The notes beneath the pieces were generated by a model. It did not search any database and was not told the DNA's origin. It was given only the letters and a program-made list of their open reading frames with translations. From contig NZ_BNBY01000002.1 of the NCBI RefSeq assembly GCF_014656195.1, positions 560,478-617,845 of the forward strand: DNA of 57,368 nt, read 5' to 3'. Position numbers and translations under genes: made by a program. This document shows positions 27,690 through 35,773 of the stretch, in pieces; position 1 is the stretch's first letter; each line of letters begins with the position of its first letter. This stretch comes from Kitasatospora xanthocidica. GTDB lineage: Bacteria > Actinomycetota > Actinomycetes > Streptomycetales > Streptomycetaceae.

Positions 27690-28241
27690 ATGACGACGGC
27701 AATGACGGCGGTGACGCCAATGACGACGTCGATGACAACGGTGACGCCGACGGCCCCGGCGTACCACGGACGTGGCCGGACCTGGCCGGGATATGCGGCC
27801 GCCGCAGCCGCACTCGCCTACGCGGCGCCGCACTTCTGGTGGGGTGCCGGGATCGCCGCCACGTTCCCCGGGGACTTCGCCTCCGCGCCGCACGGCACCT
27901 GGGAAGCCGCGATCGGCTACTGGGTGATGGGCGCCGTGGCGGTGGTGGGCGCGGTCGGCGCGCTCGCCCTGGTCCGGCCCTGGGGCCGCCGGCTCCCCCG
28001 CCGTACGCTCTGTGCCCTGTCCCTGACCGCCTCAGTCGGCATGACCCTGTGGGGTTTCACCTACTTCGCGATGCAGTACCTGCTCGCTGCCGGGCGGGTC
28101 GTCTCCGCTCCCGCCCTCGCCACCAAGGACGCCCACCCGCAGGCCGCCTGGGGGCTGTTCTGGTACGGCCTCTTCGTCCTGTGGGGCGTCATGCTCGGCG
28201 TGGCCGCTCGGACCAGGCTGCGCGAGGACCGCACCCGCTGA
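27690..28241 (+). CDS. DUF3995-like integral membrane protein
   Basis: A 183-residue protein. A Thr/Met-rich start (MTTAMTAVTPMTTSMTTVTP) is followed by four transmembrane helices (about 34-55, 75-95, 107-130, 153-172) with an HFWWG motif in the first. It resembles the DUF3995 family of actinobacteria; function unknown. GGGGG lies 5 nt before the ATG. The 263-bp gap upstream shows only a weak GC-rich stem (27436-27470). Confidence 0.75.
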   Translation: MTTAMTAVTPMTTSMTTVTPTAPAYHGRGRTWPGYAAAAAALAYAAPHFWWGAGIAATFPGDFASAPHGTWEAAIGYWVMGAVAVVGAVGALALVRPWGRRLPRRTLCALSLTASVGMTLWGFTYFAMQYLLAAGRVVSAPALATKDAHPQAAWGLFWYGLFVLWGVMLGVAARTRLREDRTR

Positions 28242-28296
28242 GAGCGCGCCCGAGCAGAGCGGAAGCGGGCCGTGGCCTCGACGCCGCCGTCGGGTC

Positions 28297-28698
28297 CTAC
28301 CGCCCCTCGTCGGCCGTGTCCCGCACCGGGTTGGCCGCCTCGATCCGCCGGGCCCAGTGACGGACCAGCGGGTTGACGTCGTGGTCCGGGGAACCGTCCA
28401 GGACGTCCACGCCCGCCGTCGCACCGGGACCGGTGCGCATGACCGCGTCGAGCACGTAGCGCAGCGCCTCGTCGAGGCCCGGCCTCCGGCGGGCGCCCGG
28501 GGCGCCCAGCACCTGCCAGGCCCAGCCGACCGCCACCGCCGCCACCCGCCGGTCCGTCCAGCCCCGCCCGCTCCGCGCGGCCGTGACCACCTGTCGCCGA
28601 ACACCTCTCGGCAACGCGCCCCACAGCTCCCGCGCGTTGCTCCGCGGCACCTGCCCCCGTTGCAGCACCCTGCCCCCCGGCCCGTCGAACGCCGTCAT
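28297..28698 (-). CDS. Hypothetical protein
   Basis: An unrecognised 133-residue basic, helical protein (RELWGALPRGVRRQVVTAAR; RVAAVAVGWAWQVLG; GLDEALRYVLDAVM) with an acidic C-terminus. It has no signal or membrane segment long enough to call. The ATG at 28698 is preferred because the upstream frame overlaps the neighbouring gene. Convergent with the DUF3995-like gene. Confidence 0.62.
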   Translation of the reverse strand: MTAFDGPGGRVLQRGQVPRSNARELWGALPRGVRRQVVTAARSGRGWTDRRVAAVAVGWAWQVLGAPGARRRPGLDEALRYVLDAVMRTGPGATAGVDVLDGSPDHDVNPLVRHWARRIEAANPVRDTADEGR

Positions 28699-28729
28699 GG
28701 ACCACGGAGCGTACGGCAGTTCGGCCCGG

Positions 28730-29650
28730 TCAGCTGCCCAGGCGGCGGCGCCAGAGCAGCGGGCGTATCTCGATCGCGTGCGAGGGGTCGCCGTTCCAGA
28801 CCGCGGGCAGGCCGGCGGCGGTGAGCGCGGCGACCACCTCGTGGCCGACCGCGGTGGTGGTCGACGGCGAACCGTCGAAGCCTCCGTAGAGGAGGGAGAG
28901 ACCGTGCCCGGCGGCCGCGGACTCGGTGCACTGGGAGTGGAAGTAGACGAAGCCGCGGGCGTCCGGGGCGCCGGCGGCACCGATCTCGGCCTCACCGCAG
29001 GAGCGGCAGCAGGTGAAGTCCTCCCGGGCCGTGATTCCGCTCGCGTCCAGAGCGGCGAAGGCTCGGGCGAGGCGCTCCGGGTCGGTCTCGCCGATCCAGC
29101 CGGTCTGCTCGCCGACGCGCTCCAGCCAGAGCCGGTCCGCGAGTTGCTCGGCCTGGGCCCGCGAGAGCGGCCGGCGGCCGTTCGACACCAGGTACTCCTC
29201 GGCCTCCTCGGCGAGCCGGGCCCGGTCGGTGTAGCCGCAGGCCAGGGTCAGCCGCAGCCGCTCCTCCAACTCCCGCCGCTCGCCCGCGTCCAGCTCCGGC
29301 GGCGGGACCGGCTCCGGTGCCGGGCCCATGTCGAGCGGCTGCCAGTCCAGGCCCGCTCCCCAGCCCGCCTCGCCGCGCGCCCAGGCCGTCATCGCCTCGA
29401 CGACCGGCCCGGGCGCGTCCAGCCGCACCTCGAAGTGCCGCTGGGCGGAGCCGTCACGGTGCTCCAGCGTGTACTCCTCGCCCTCGGCGTGCCACACCTG
29501 GACGTACACGTCCGGCAGGTCCGGTATCCGCTCCACGACGAGGAAGCGGTCGTCCTCCGCGCCAATGCGCCGGACCAGCCCCGCCAGCTCGTCCGCGCTC
29601 AGCCGGGAGCGCCGTTCCCCGTCGTTCGTCTGCACCGTGATCGCCAGCAT
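28730..29650 (-). CDS. Hypothetical protein with Cys cluster (DUF6891-like)
   Basis: A 306-residue soluble protein. The N-terminal part (QTNDGERRSRLSADELAGLV, RFLVVERIPDLPDVYVQVWH) forms a beta-rich domain; the middle is helical and acidic. The C-terminal half has DFTCCRSCGEAEIGAA and FHSQCTESAAAG, a putative metal or redox site, and resembles DUF6891 proteins. The start at MLAITVQ follows AAGGGTGA. Function unknown. Confidence 0.75.
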   Translation of the reverse strand: MLAITVQTNDGERRSRLSADELAGLVRRIGAEDDRFLVVERIPDLPDVYVQVWHAEGEEYTLEHRDGSAQRHFEVRLDAPGPVVEAMTAWARGEAGWGAGLDWQPLDMGPAPEPVPPPELDAGERRELEERLRLTLACGYTDRARLAEEAEEYLVSNGRRPLSRAQAEQLADRLWLERVGEQTGWIGETDPERLARAFAALDASGITAREDFTCCRSCGEAEIGAAGAPDARGFVYFHSQCTESAAAGHGLSLLYGGFDGSPSTTTAVGHEVVAALTAAGLPAVWNGDPSHAIEIRPLLWRRRLGS

Positions 29651-29770
29651 GGGGTCACCCTTGCACACGCCACTGACAATCACCCCGGCCGATCCCGCAG
29701 TTCAGGGACGGTGCGCCCGCGATCAGGCCGACTGGCCGGCCGGGTACGCGACGGCCCCGCGCCGGGCCCG

Positions 29771-30379
29771 CTAGGAGGCCTTGACCCGGCCGACGCTCTC
29801 GGTGAGGGTCGGCTCGCCCGTGTCGGGGTCGATGCCGAACACCCGGAAGCCGGTGTCGGTGGCGATCCGGATGTGGCCGGCGTCGGTCCAGCCCGCCGAG
29901 ACGAACGCCCCCTCATCCGGGAACCGCTCCGGCAGGTCGAGCAGGTGCCAACGGCGGGCCGACAGACCGCTGCCGGACTCGACCGTGATCCGCCGTTCCT
30001 GCGCCTCCGTCTCCGCACCCGGACCACCGAGGTGGACGACCAACAGGACTTGGTCCGCCCGCGCCGGAGAGCTCGTCCGGGTCTGCGTGGAGGGCTCCAC
30101 GAAGGCCGTGTGGAGGGCGAGGAGACCCAGCGCGCCCACCAGCACGATGCCCCCGACCCCCGCCGCCGTCCCGCCGACGAGGTCCCACCGCCGCCGAACG
30201 AGGGCCGCTACCAGCAGCAGGACGGCCGTCACGGCGATCAGTGGGACCGGCCGGTCCAGGGCGTCGGCCACCGCCGTCCGCCCACCGCTCCGGGACTCCC
30301 GGCGCCCCACCGCGCACACCAGCAACGGCAGCAGGGCGCTGCCGGCCAGGACGCCGCCGATCCTTCCCCGAAGCCTCAT
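29771..30379 (-). CDS. Hypothetical membrane-anchored protein
   Basis: A 202-residue protein. Three hydrophobic helices (about 6-26, 46-60 and 69-94) precede an extracellular beta-rich domain that may bind a ligand (VLLVVHLGGPGAETEAQERR, AGWTDAGHIRIATDTGFRVF). GGTGGGGG lies just before the ATG at 30379. No known family recognised. Confidence 0.66.
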   Translation of the reverse strand: MRLRGRIGGVLAGSALLPLLVCAVGRRESRSGGRTAVADALDRPVPLIAVTAVLLLVAALVRRRWDLVGGTAAGVGGIVLVGALGLLALHTAFVEPSTQTRTSSPARADQVLLVVHLGGPGAETEAQERRITVESGSGLSARRWHLLDLPERFPDEGAFVSAGWTDAGHIRIATDTGFRVFGIDPDTGEPTLTESVGRVKAS

Positions 30380-30423
30380 CGGTCCCCCACCCCGGGCGGC
30401 CCCCACCGCACGTCCCGGCCAGC

Positions 30424-31086
30424 CTAGGACAGCCCGTCCTCCCGGCGCAGCCGGAAGACGACGTTGCGGCGCAGCGGCCCCTGCGGGGCGTCGGGGTCGT
30501 CGAAGTCCTCGGCGGCGTCATGGGTCATGCCGAGGCGGCGCATCACCGCCTGGGACCGGTGGTTGGCGGCGGTGGTGATGGCCAGGACCTCCGGGAGGCC
30601 GAGGGTGTCGAAGCCGTACCCGAGGACGGCGCGGGCCGCCTCGGTGGCGTAGCCGTGGCCCCAGGCGGAGCGGGCCAGCCGCCAGCCGATCTCGACGCCG
30701 TCGACCGGGTCCGTCTCCTCGATGTCGTCCAGGCCCGCGAAGCCGACGAACTCGCCGCTCTCCCGCACCTCGACCGCCAGCCATCCGTACCCGCGCCGCT
30801 CGATCGCCGCCTCGAAGCGCGCCACCGAGGCGTCGCTCTGTTCCCGGGTGAGCGGACCGCCGAGGTGCTCCCGGATCTCCGGGTCGGCGTTCATCGCGGC
30901 CCACGGGGCGAGGTCCGACTCCCGCCAGCGGCGGAGCAGCAGGCGTTCGGTGCGCAGTTCGTTCAGCGGCGCGCTCGACGGCGCGCTCGATGGCGCGTTC
31001 GGCAGCTCGTTCGGCGGTTCGTTCAGCGGCGCGCTCGACGGTTCGTCCGACGCCGCGTTCAGAAGTGCGTTCAGTGGTGCGTTCAT
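30424..31086 (-). CDS. GNAT acetyltransferase (RimJ/RimL type)
   Basis: A 220-residue protein. The acetyltransferase domain starts near residue 43 (LRTERLLLRRWRESDLAPWA) and has WGHGYATEAARAVL (acetyl-CoA loop) and ANHRSQAVMRRLGM. It should acetylate an N-terminal amine of a protein or a small amine. The first 42 residues are an Asn/Ala/Pro/Ser low-complexity stretch coded by tandem repeats, not part of the fold, so a start nearer the domain is possible. Confidence 0.86.
   Translation of the reverse strand: MNAPLNALLNAASDEPSSAPLNEPPNELPNAPSSAPSSAPLNELRTERLLLRRWRESDLAPWAAMNADPEIREHLGGPLTREQSDASVARFEAAIERRGYGWLAVEVRESGEFVGFAGLDDIEETDPVDGVEIGWRLARSAWGHGYATEAARAVLGYGFDTLGLPEVLAITTAANHRSQAVMRRLGMTHDAAEDFDDPDAPQGPLRRNVVFRLRREDGLS
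30958..31086. repeat. Degenerate GTTCAGCGGCGC repeats in GNAT 5' end
   Basis: About ten variants of a 12-bp word (GTTCAGCGGCGC / GCTCGACGGCGC) stack at the 5' end of the GNAT gene. They encode NAPLNALLNAAS-like residues. Confidence 0.65.
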
Positions 31087-31173
31087 GCGGCCACCCAACG
31101 GCACCCCGCCCGCCGGGGCAAGCGGAAAATATCCTGGTGCCGGGCGGTGGACCCGTCGGGTAGTGTGCGGAGC

Positions 31174-31248
31174 ATGTCGAGCCCTGAGGCATCCAGGGTG
31201 GGGGCTTTCGGTCACGCCGTCAGCCCCCTGCACCCCCGTACCCGTTGA
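31174..31248 (+). CDS. Possible 24-residue leader peptide upstream of efflux gene
   Basis: A short frame starts MSSPEASRVGAFG and ends PRTR, beginning with an ATG two bases after CGGAG. It sits in the 305-bp gap before the Cmx-like exporter and overlaps pairing segments of a possible attenuator. Chloramphenicol exporters of this branch are known in other actinobacteria to have inducible leader control. The call rests on position and structure only. Confidence 0.4.
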   Translation: MSSPEASRVGAFGHAVSPLHPRTR

Positions 31249-31335
31249 GGCGCTGAGCCCTGCTCGCGCCCTGCGCCCGCGCGCTGGAAGAGCCGCGCGG
31301 GCGCCGCTTCGCGTGCGGGCCGGCCTTCGGGGGCT
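31200..31335 (+). promoter_or_regulatory. Candidate attenuator leader
   Basis: GGGGGCT (31200-31206) can pair with AGCCCCC (31222-31228), and the same segment CAGCCCCC (31221-31228) can instead pair with GGGGGCTG (31328-31335). An 8-bp stem (31276-31283 with 31294-31301) lies between. Mutually exclusive pairing plus a short upstream frame suggests translation-dependent control. Confidence 0.4.
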
Positions 31336-31391
31336 GAGCGCGGTGACGAGACGTCGTCCCTCGTTGCTTCTCCTCGCCCCGGAGCCCCTCG

Positions 31392-32543
31392 ATGCCCCGT
31401 CCGCTCTACCTGCTCGCCCTGGCCGTGTTCGCCATGGGCACTTCGGAGTTCATGCTCGCCGGCCTGTTGCCGGACCTCGCCGCCGGCCTGGGCGTCAGCC
31501 TCGCCACGGCAGGCGGCCTCACCTCGGCCTTCGCGGCCGGGATGGCGGTCGGCGCCCCGCTGACGGCCGCGCTCGCCCGCAGGAGGCCGGGGCGCGGCAG
31601 CCTGCTCGGCCTGCTGCTGCTGTTCGCGGCCGCGCACGTGGTGGGCGCGCTGACCGCGAGTTCCCCGCTGCTGCTGTCGACCCGGGTGATCGCCGCGCTG
31701 GCCGCCGCCGGGTTCCTCGCCGTGGCACTGACCACGGCCGCCACGCTGGTCCCGGCGGACCGGAAGGGCCGGGCGCTGGCCGTGCTGCTGTCGGGAACGA
31801 CGGTGGCCACGGTCGCCGGGGTACCGGGCGGTGCGGTCCTCGGCGCGCTGTTCGGGTGGCGCGCCGCGTTCTGGGCGGTCGCCGCACTCTGCCTGCCCGC
31901 CGCCGTCGGCCTCGCCCGGTGCCTCCCGGCCGGGCCCGCGTCCACGGACGGGTCCGACACCCCGGCCCTGCGCGCGGAGCTACGGCAGTTGCGCCGCCCG
32001 GCGCTGCTGCGCCCGATGCTGCTCGCCGCCCTCGTCAACGCGGCGACCTTCGGCGGCTTCACCTTCCTCGCCCCCGTGGTGACCGGCGCCGCCGGGCTCG
32101 GCGCGCTGTGGGTGCCCGTCGTCCTGGTGCTGTTCGGTACCGGATCGTTCGTCGGCGTCACGATCGTCGGGCGATCGGCGGACCGGCGCCCCGGGGCGGT
32201 CCTGGCGGTCGGCGGCCCGCTGCTGGTCGTGGGCTGGCCCGCGCTCGCCGTCCTCGCGGACCGACCGGTCGCCCTGCTGCCCCTGGTGTTCCTGCTGGGC
32301 ACGCTGTCCTTCGCCGTCGGCGGCACGCTGATCACCCGGGTCCTGTACGAGGCGGCCGGAGCCCCCACCATGGCCGGCGCCTACGCGACCGCCGCCCTCA
32401 ACCTCGGCGCGACCGCCGGCCCGCTGCTCGCCGCCGCCACACTCGGCACGGCGGCCGGCGACCTCGGCCCGTTCTACGCCGGTGGGCTCCTCGTCGCGGC
32501 CGCCCTGCTGATCGCCGCGCTCCGGGCACCCGACGCCGGGTGA
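31392..32543 (+). CDS. MFS efflux transporter, Cmx/CmlR chloramphenicol-exporter-like
   Basis: A 383-residue, 12-helix DHA1 transporter. The N-terminus LYLLALAVFAMGTSEFMLAG matches the chloramphenicol exporters of Streptomyces and Corynebacterium. Helix 4 begins STRVIAALAAAGFLAVAL, and motif C GVPGGAVLG lies in helix 5. It should be a proton-coupled drug exporter; substrate is not proven. It is preceded by a possible attenuator leader. Confidence 0.88.
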   Translation: MPRPLYLLALAVFAMGTSEFMLAGLLPDLAAGLGVSLATAGGLTSAFAAGMAVGAPLTAALARRRPGRGSLLGLLLLFAAAHVVGALTASSPLLLSTRVIAALAAAGFLAVALTTAATLVPADRKGRALAVLLSGTTVATVAGVPGGAVLGALFGWRAAFWAVAALCLPAAVGLARCLPAGPASTDGSDTPALRAELRQLRRPALLRPMLLAALVNAATFGGFTFLAPVVTGAAGLGALWVPVVLVLFGTGSFVGVTIVGRSADRRPGAVLAVGGPLLVVGWPALAVLADRPVALLPLVFLLGTLSFAVGGTLITRVLYEAAGAPTMAGAYATAALNLGATAGPLLAAATLGTAAGDLGPFYAGGLLVAAALLIAALRAPDAG

Positions 32544-32571
32544 CGGCTGACGTCGGACGGCCGACGTCGGA

Positions 32572-32603
32572 CGCCTGCCGCCTGCCGCCTGCCGCCTGCC
32601 GCC
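32572..32603. repeat. CGCCTGC heptamer tandem repeat
   Basis: About 4.5 near-perfect copies of a 7-bp unit lie between the convergent exporter and oxidoreductase genes, next to two copies of a GACGTCGGACG word. Confidence 0.75.
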
Positions 32604-32633
32604 CGACGTCACCCCGCCGGGTGCCCCGGAACC

Positions 32634-33656
32634 CTACTCGACCACGCGGAGCACGATCTTGCCCTGGATGTGCCCCTGTTCGGCCCTGCGGTGGGCGGCC
32701 GCGGCCTCGCGCAGCGGGTACACGCCGTCGATGGCCACCCGGATCCGCCCGTCGGCGAGCAGCGCGGCGAGTTCGCTGAGGTCACTGCCGCTGGAGCGGA
32801 CCTGCCACCTCCCCTCCGGGAGCACCACGCCGAGTTCGGCCGCCCGCTCGGGCCGGTAGTCGCCGAAGAAGACGGAGACCAGCCGGCCGCCGCGCCGCAG
32901 GGCGGGCAGCAGGCGGTGGGCTTCGGGTCCGCCGACGGTGTCGACCAGCAGGTCGGCGTCCGCGACCGCCTCGGCGACCGGTGTGCGGGTGTAGTCCACG
33001 AAACGGTCGGCGCCCAGCCCGCGCAGGAACTCCTCGTGCCGCCCGGAGGCGACCGCGATGACTTCCCGCGCCCCGGCGAGGCGCAGGAGCTGGAGCGCGA
33101 GGTGCCCGACCCCGCCGGCCGCTCCGACGACCACGGCCGGTCCGCCGCCTTCGTAGCCGAGGCGCTTGTGCAGGAACTGGAACGCGGTCAGCCCGGCCAT
33201 CGGGACGGCGGCGGCCTCGATGTGGTCGAGGGCCGCCGGTTTGCGCGCCAGGTCGGCGGCGGGCGCGACGGTGTACTCGGCGTAGCCGGCGGCGAACCCG
33301 GGGAACCGGACGAGTCCGAAGACCTCGTCGCCGACGCTCCACCCGGTGTCGGGGCCGCCGACCGCCGCGACCACGCCGGAGACGTCGCTGCCGGGGATCA
33401 CCGGCGGGCGCAGCGCCGGCCGCAGTTCGGCCGGGATGTTGTCGAAGCCGCGCCGCGTGTACCAGTCGGGCGGGTTGATGCCCGCGGCGTGGACCCGGAC
33501 CAGGACCTCGCCGGGCCCCGGTGCCGGCCGCGGCACGTCCTCGTACTCCAGCACCTCTGGCTCGCCGAAGGCGTGCAGCCGAGCGGCCTTCATCGTGCCT
33601 TCGGTCGTCGTGCCTTCGGTCGTCGACTCTTCGGTCGTCGACTCCTCCGTACCCAT
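32634..33656 (-). CDS. NADP-dependent quinone reductase / zinc-free MDR oxidoreductase
   Basis: A 340-residue medium-chain reductase of the quinone-reductase branch: PGPGEVLVRVHAAGINPPDW, VIPGSDVSGVVAAVG, then GAAGGVGHLALQLLR (NADPH Rossmann loop). No structural-zinc cysteines. The start at 33656 has GGGGAGA 5 nt upstream; it adds a 21-residue Glu/Ser/Thr repeat before the usual MKAARLH start, coded by 15-bp tandem repeats. It reduces quinones or enones. A TetR gene and two operators lie immediately upstream. Confidence 0.9.
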   Translation of the reverse strand: MGTEESTTEESTTEGTTTEGTMKAARLHAFGEPEVLEYEDVPRPAPGPGEVLVRVHAAGINPPDWYTRRGFDNIPAELRPALRPPVIPGSDVSGVVAAVGGPDTGWSVGDEVFGLVRFPGFAAGYAEYTVAPAADLARKPAALDHIEAAAVPMAGLTAFQFLHKRLGYEGGGPAVVVGAAGGVGHLALQLLRLAGAREVIAVASGRHEEFLRGLGADRFVDYTRTPVAEAVADADLLVDTVGGPEAHRLLPALRRGGRLVSVFFGDYRPERAAELGVVLPEGRWQVRSSGSDLSELAALLADGRIRVAIDGVYPLREAAAAHRRAEQGHIQGKIVLRVVE

Positions 33657-33695
33657 GTGTCTCCCCAACGCAGGACGGACGGCCCCGGCTAGAAT

Positions 33696-33739
33696 CCGGA
33701 GCAGTGCTCCGGAAGAGATTAACCGGAGCAGTGCTCCGA
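33696..33739. promoter_or_regulatory. Twin TetR operators
   Basis: Two copies of CGGAGCAGTGCTCCG lie with centres 27 bp apart. The first (33696-33712) is a perfect 17-bp palindrome; the second (33724-33738) is perfect over 15 bp. They fill the 104-bp divergent promoter of the quinone reductase and TetR genes. GGAGCA-N-TGCTCC is a classic TetR-family operator. Confidence 0.85.
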
Positions 33740-33760
33740 TTGTCAACGGCGAGGAACCCC

Positions 33761-34351
33761 ATGCCCCGTGAACCGCACGCCCCCGCCGAGCCGCGCGCGC
33801 CCCGCGCCGATGCCCAGCGCAACCGGGACCACCTCCTGGCCGCGGCGGCCACCCTGGTCACCGAGCAGGGCACCCAGGCCTCCCTGCGGGACGTCGCCCG
33901 CCGCGCGGGGGTCGGCCTCGGCACGCTCTACCGGCACTTCCCCACCCGCGAGGACCTGCTGGAGGCACTGCTCGGCCGGCGCTTCGAACACCTCGCCGCC
34001 CGGGCCGACACCCTCGCCGCCACCGAACCGGCCGAACGCGCGCTGACCGACTGGCTCCACGAGTTCACCCTCGACGCCGGCGCCTACCACGGCCTGCCCG
34101 CGACCCTGATGGCGACCCTCTCGGACCCGGAGTCCGCCCTGCACGCGCTCTGCCTGCGGATGCGCCAGGCGGGCGGGCGACTGCTCGCCGCCGCCCAGCA
34201 GGAGGGCGTGATCCGCCCGGACGTCACTGCCCTCGACCTCTTCGCCCTGGCCAACGCGCTGAGTTGGATCACCGACCAGGCCCCTACCCTCGCCGAACGC
34301 CGGGACCACCTCTTCCGGCTGGTGCTGGACGGACTCCGGCCCCGCCCCTGA
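33761..34351 (+). CDS. TetR-family repressor
   Basis: A 196-residue regulator. The N-terminal HTH is SLRDVARRAGVGLGTLYRHF; the C-terminal ligand domain (TetR_C33-like) has a helical dimer interface ending in ALSWITDQAP. GAGGA lies 5 nt before the ATG. It should bind the adjacent twin palindromes and repress itself and the divergent quinone reductase; a quinone or electrophile is a likely inducer. Confidence 0.93.
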   Translation: MPREPHAPAEPRAPRADAQRNRDHLLAAAATLVTEQGTQASLRDVARRAGVGLGTLYRHFPTREDLLEALLGRRFEHLAARADTLAATEPAERALTDWLHEFTLDAGAYHGLPATLMATLSDPESALHALCLRMRQAGGRLLAAAQQEGVIRPDVTALDLFALANALSWITDQAPTLAERRDHLFRLVLDGLRPRP

Positions 34352-34363
34352 CCGAGCGACGAA

Positions 34364-34410
34364 GCGACCAGGCGACCAGACGACCAGACGACCAGACGAC
34401 CAGACGACCG
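34364..34410. repeat. CGACCAGA octamer repeat
   Basis: Five to six near-perfect copies of an 8-bp unit follow the TetR stop. No gene or hairpin is seen in 34352-34430. Confidence 0.75.
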
Positions 34411-34431
34411 AGCCACCGACGCCAACCGGCC

Positions 34432-34447
34432 ATTCCCCGGCGGGAAT
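34432..34447. promoter_or_regulatory. Candidate XRE operator, copy 1
   Basis: ATTCCC-CGGC-GGGAAT lies 68 bp upstream of the NTF2-like start. A better copy (35722-35737) lies upstream of the XRE regulator and the F420 oxidoreductase. Sharing between the two promoters suggests one regulator. Confidence 0.65.
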
Positions 34448-34515
34448 TGTCCGTCCTCCGCCCCGGTCCGAGGATGGGGAGCACCGCAACCGAGCGAACC
34501 TTCCGAGGAGCCCCC

Positions 34516-34953
34516 GTGACCACCGAGCTTTCCGCCGCCACCAGCGCCCAGCGACTCGCCGACCGCTACGCCGCCCTGTGGACCGAGCCCGACGCCGGCG
34601 CGCGCCGCGAGGCGATCGAGCGGCTGTGGGCCGAGGGCGGCGTGCACCTGCTGCACCCGCCCGTCGAGGCCCGCGAGGCGGCCGTCCGGGTCGGCTTCGC
34701 CGAGCCCGTCCTGGAGGCGCGCGGCTACGAGGAGTTGGAGTTCCGCGTCGCCCGCGCCCACGAGGAGTTCGTGGCGTCCGGCGAGTTCACCTTCCGTGCC
34801 CGGCCGGACGCCGTACGGCTGCGGGACGTCGTCCGCTTCGGCTGGGAGATGGTGACCGTGGCCGACGGCGAACCGGTCGGCGGCGGCGAGGAGTTCGTCG
34901 TCCTGGACGCCGACGGCCGGATCACCACCGACTACCAGTTCCCGGGGCTCTGA
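34516..34953 (+). CDS. NTF2/SnoaL-like protein
   Basis: A 145-residue cone-fold protein (LADRYAALWTEPDAGARREA, then FRVARAHEEFVASGEFTFRA and VRFGWEMVTVADGEPVGGGE). A GTG start at 34516 has GAGGAG 5 nt upstream. It may be a small isomerase or binding protein. It converges on the XRE regulator gene, overlapping it by 22 bp, and carries the same palindromic operator type upstream, so it is a likely target. Confidence 0.84.
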   Translation: MTTELSAATSAQRLADRYAALWTEPDAGARREAIERLWAEGGVHLLHPPVEAREAAVRVGFAEPVLEARGYEELEFRVARAHEEFVASGEFTFRARPDAVRLRDVVRFGWEMVTVADGEPVGGGEEFVVLDADGRITTDYQFPGL

Positions 34954-35687
34954 GCGACCGTTCCCCGCAGCGCCTCGGCGGTCGCCGCGTCCGCCGGGAG
35001 GAAGGCCTCCAGCTTCAGCTCGGCGAGCGTGACGTCCACGGCGGTGGCGAAGGTGGTGACCGTCGTCATCAGGTGCAGCTCGCCGAGCGAGGTGCGCAGC
35101 TCCAGCGGGACGGCGAAGCCCAAGTGCTGCTCCCCCACCTCGGCTTCGGGCACGTACGAGCTCAACTCCTCGTGCAGTTCGCCGAGATGCCTGGTCCGTT
35201 CGACGATGTGGCGGGCCCAGGCGGAGAAGTTGAGGATGCGCGGGGCAATGCCGTCCGGGTGCAGGGCGAGCCGGTAGGCGTTGGTGCCGGGGCCGACGAG
35301 TCGCGGGTCGGCGCCCTCGGTGATCACGTCCAGGGCCGAGTTGGCGGCGACCACGTCGCCCCGGCGGTCCACCACCAGCGCCGGGTACGGGAGGTGGCCG
35401 GCCAGGACGTGGCCGATCGCCTCCCGCACCGGCGCCAGCGACGGCCCGTCCAGCGGCGACTCCGGGTAGACGGGGGCGTAACCGGCGGCCAGCAGCAGCT
35501 CGTTGCGCTCCCGCAGCGGCAGGTCCAGCGATTCGGCGAGCCGGACGACCATGCCCCGGCCGGGCGCTGAACGGCCGGACTCGATGAAGCTCAGGTGCCG
35601 CTGGGTCGTGCCCGCCAGGGTGGCGAGGTCGAGCTGGCTGAGGCGGCGGCCGGTACGGCGCTCGCGCAGTGCTTGGGGGAAGTCCAC
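34932..35687 (-). CDS. XRE-family regulator with MmyB-like ligand domain
   Basis: A 251-residue regulator. The N-terminal XRE HTH is LSQLDLATLAGTTQRHLSFI ESGR; the C-terminal MmyB-like (PAS-type) ligand-binding domain includes PALVVDRRGDVVAANSAL and LGFAVPLELRTSLGELHLMT. In Streptomyces such regulators often control an adjacent oxidoreductase. GTG 35687 is chosen; GTG 35711 is an alternative, as a GGGAGG lies between. It is flanked by ATTCCC-type palindromes. Confidence 0.9.
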   Translation of the reverse strand: MDFPQALRERRTGRRLSQLDLATLAGTTQRHLSFIESGRSAPGRGMVVRLAESLDLPLRERNELLLAAGYAPVYPESPLDGPSLAPVREAIGHVLAGHLPYPALVVDRRGDVVAANSALDVITEGADPRLVGPGTNAYRLALHPDGIAPRILNFSAWARHIVERTRHLGELHEELSSYVPEAEVGEQHLGFAVPLELRTSLGELHLMTTVTTFATAVDVTLAELKLEAFLPADAATAEALRGTVAQSPGNW

Positions 35688-35721
35688 GCCACCAGCCAAC
35701 CCTCCCGTCACGCATCACGCC

Positions 35722-35737
35722 ATTCCCCCGGGGGAAT
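35722..35737. promoter_or_regulatory. Candidate XRE operator, copy 2
   Basis: ATTCCCCCGGGGGAAT is a perfect 16-bp palindrome between the divergent XRE regulator and F420 oxidoreductase genes. It shares the ATTCCC/GGGAAT arms with the site at 34432. Confidence 0.78.
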
Positions 35738-35773
35738 TGAGCCCAGGCACCGCCGCCCGCCAGCATCGGTGCC

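Noticed and set aside
31392..32543. Calling the exporter a proven chloramphenicol resistance gene
   Set aside because: Only the subfamily signature supports it; substrates of close relatives differ, so a general efflux call is kept.
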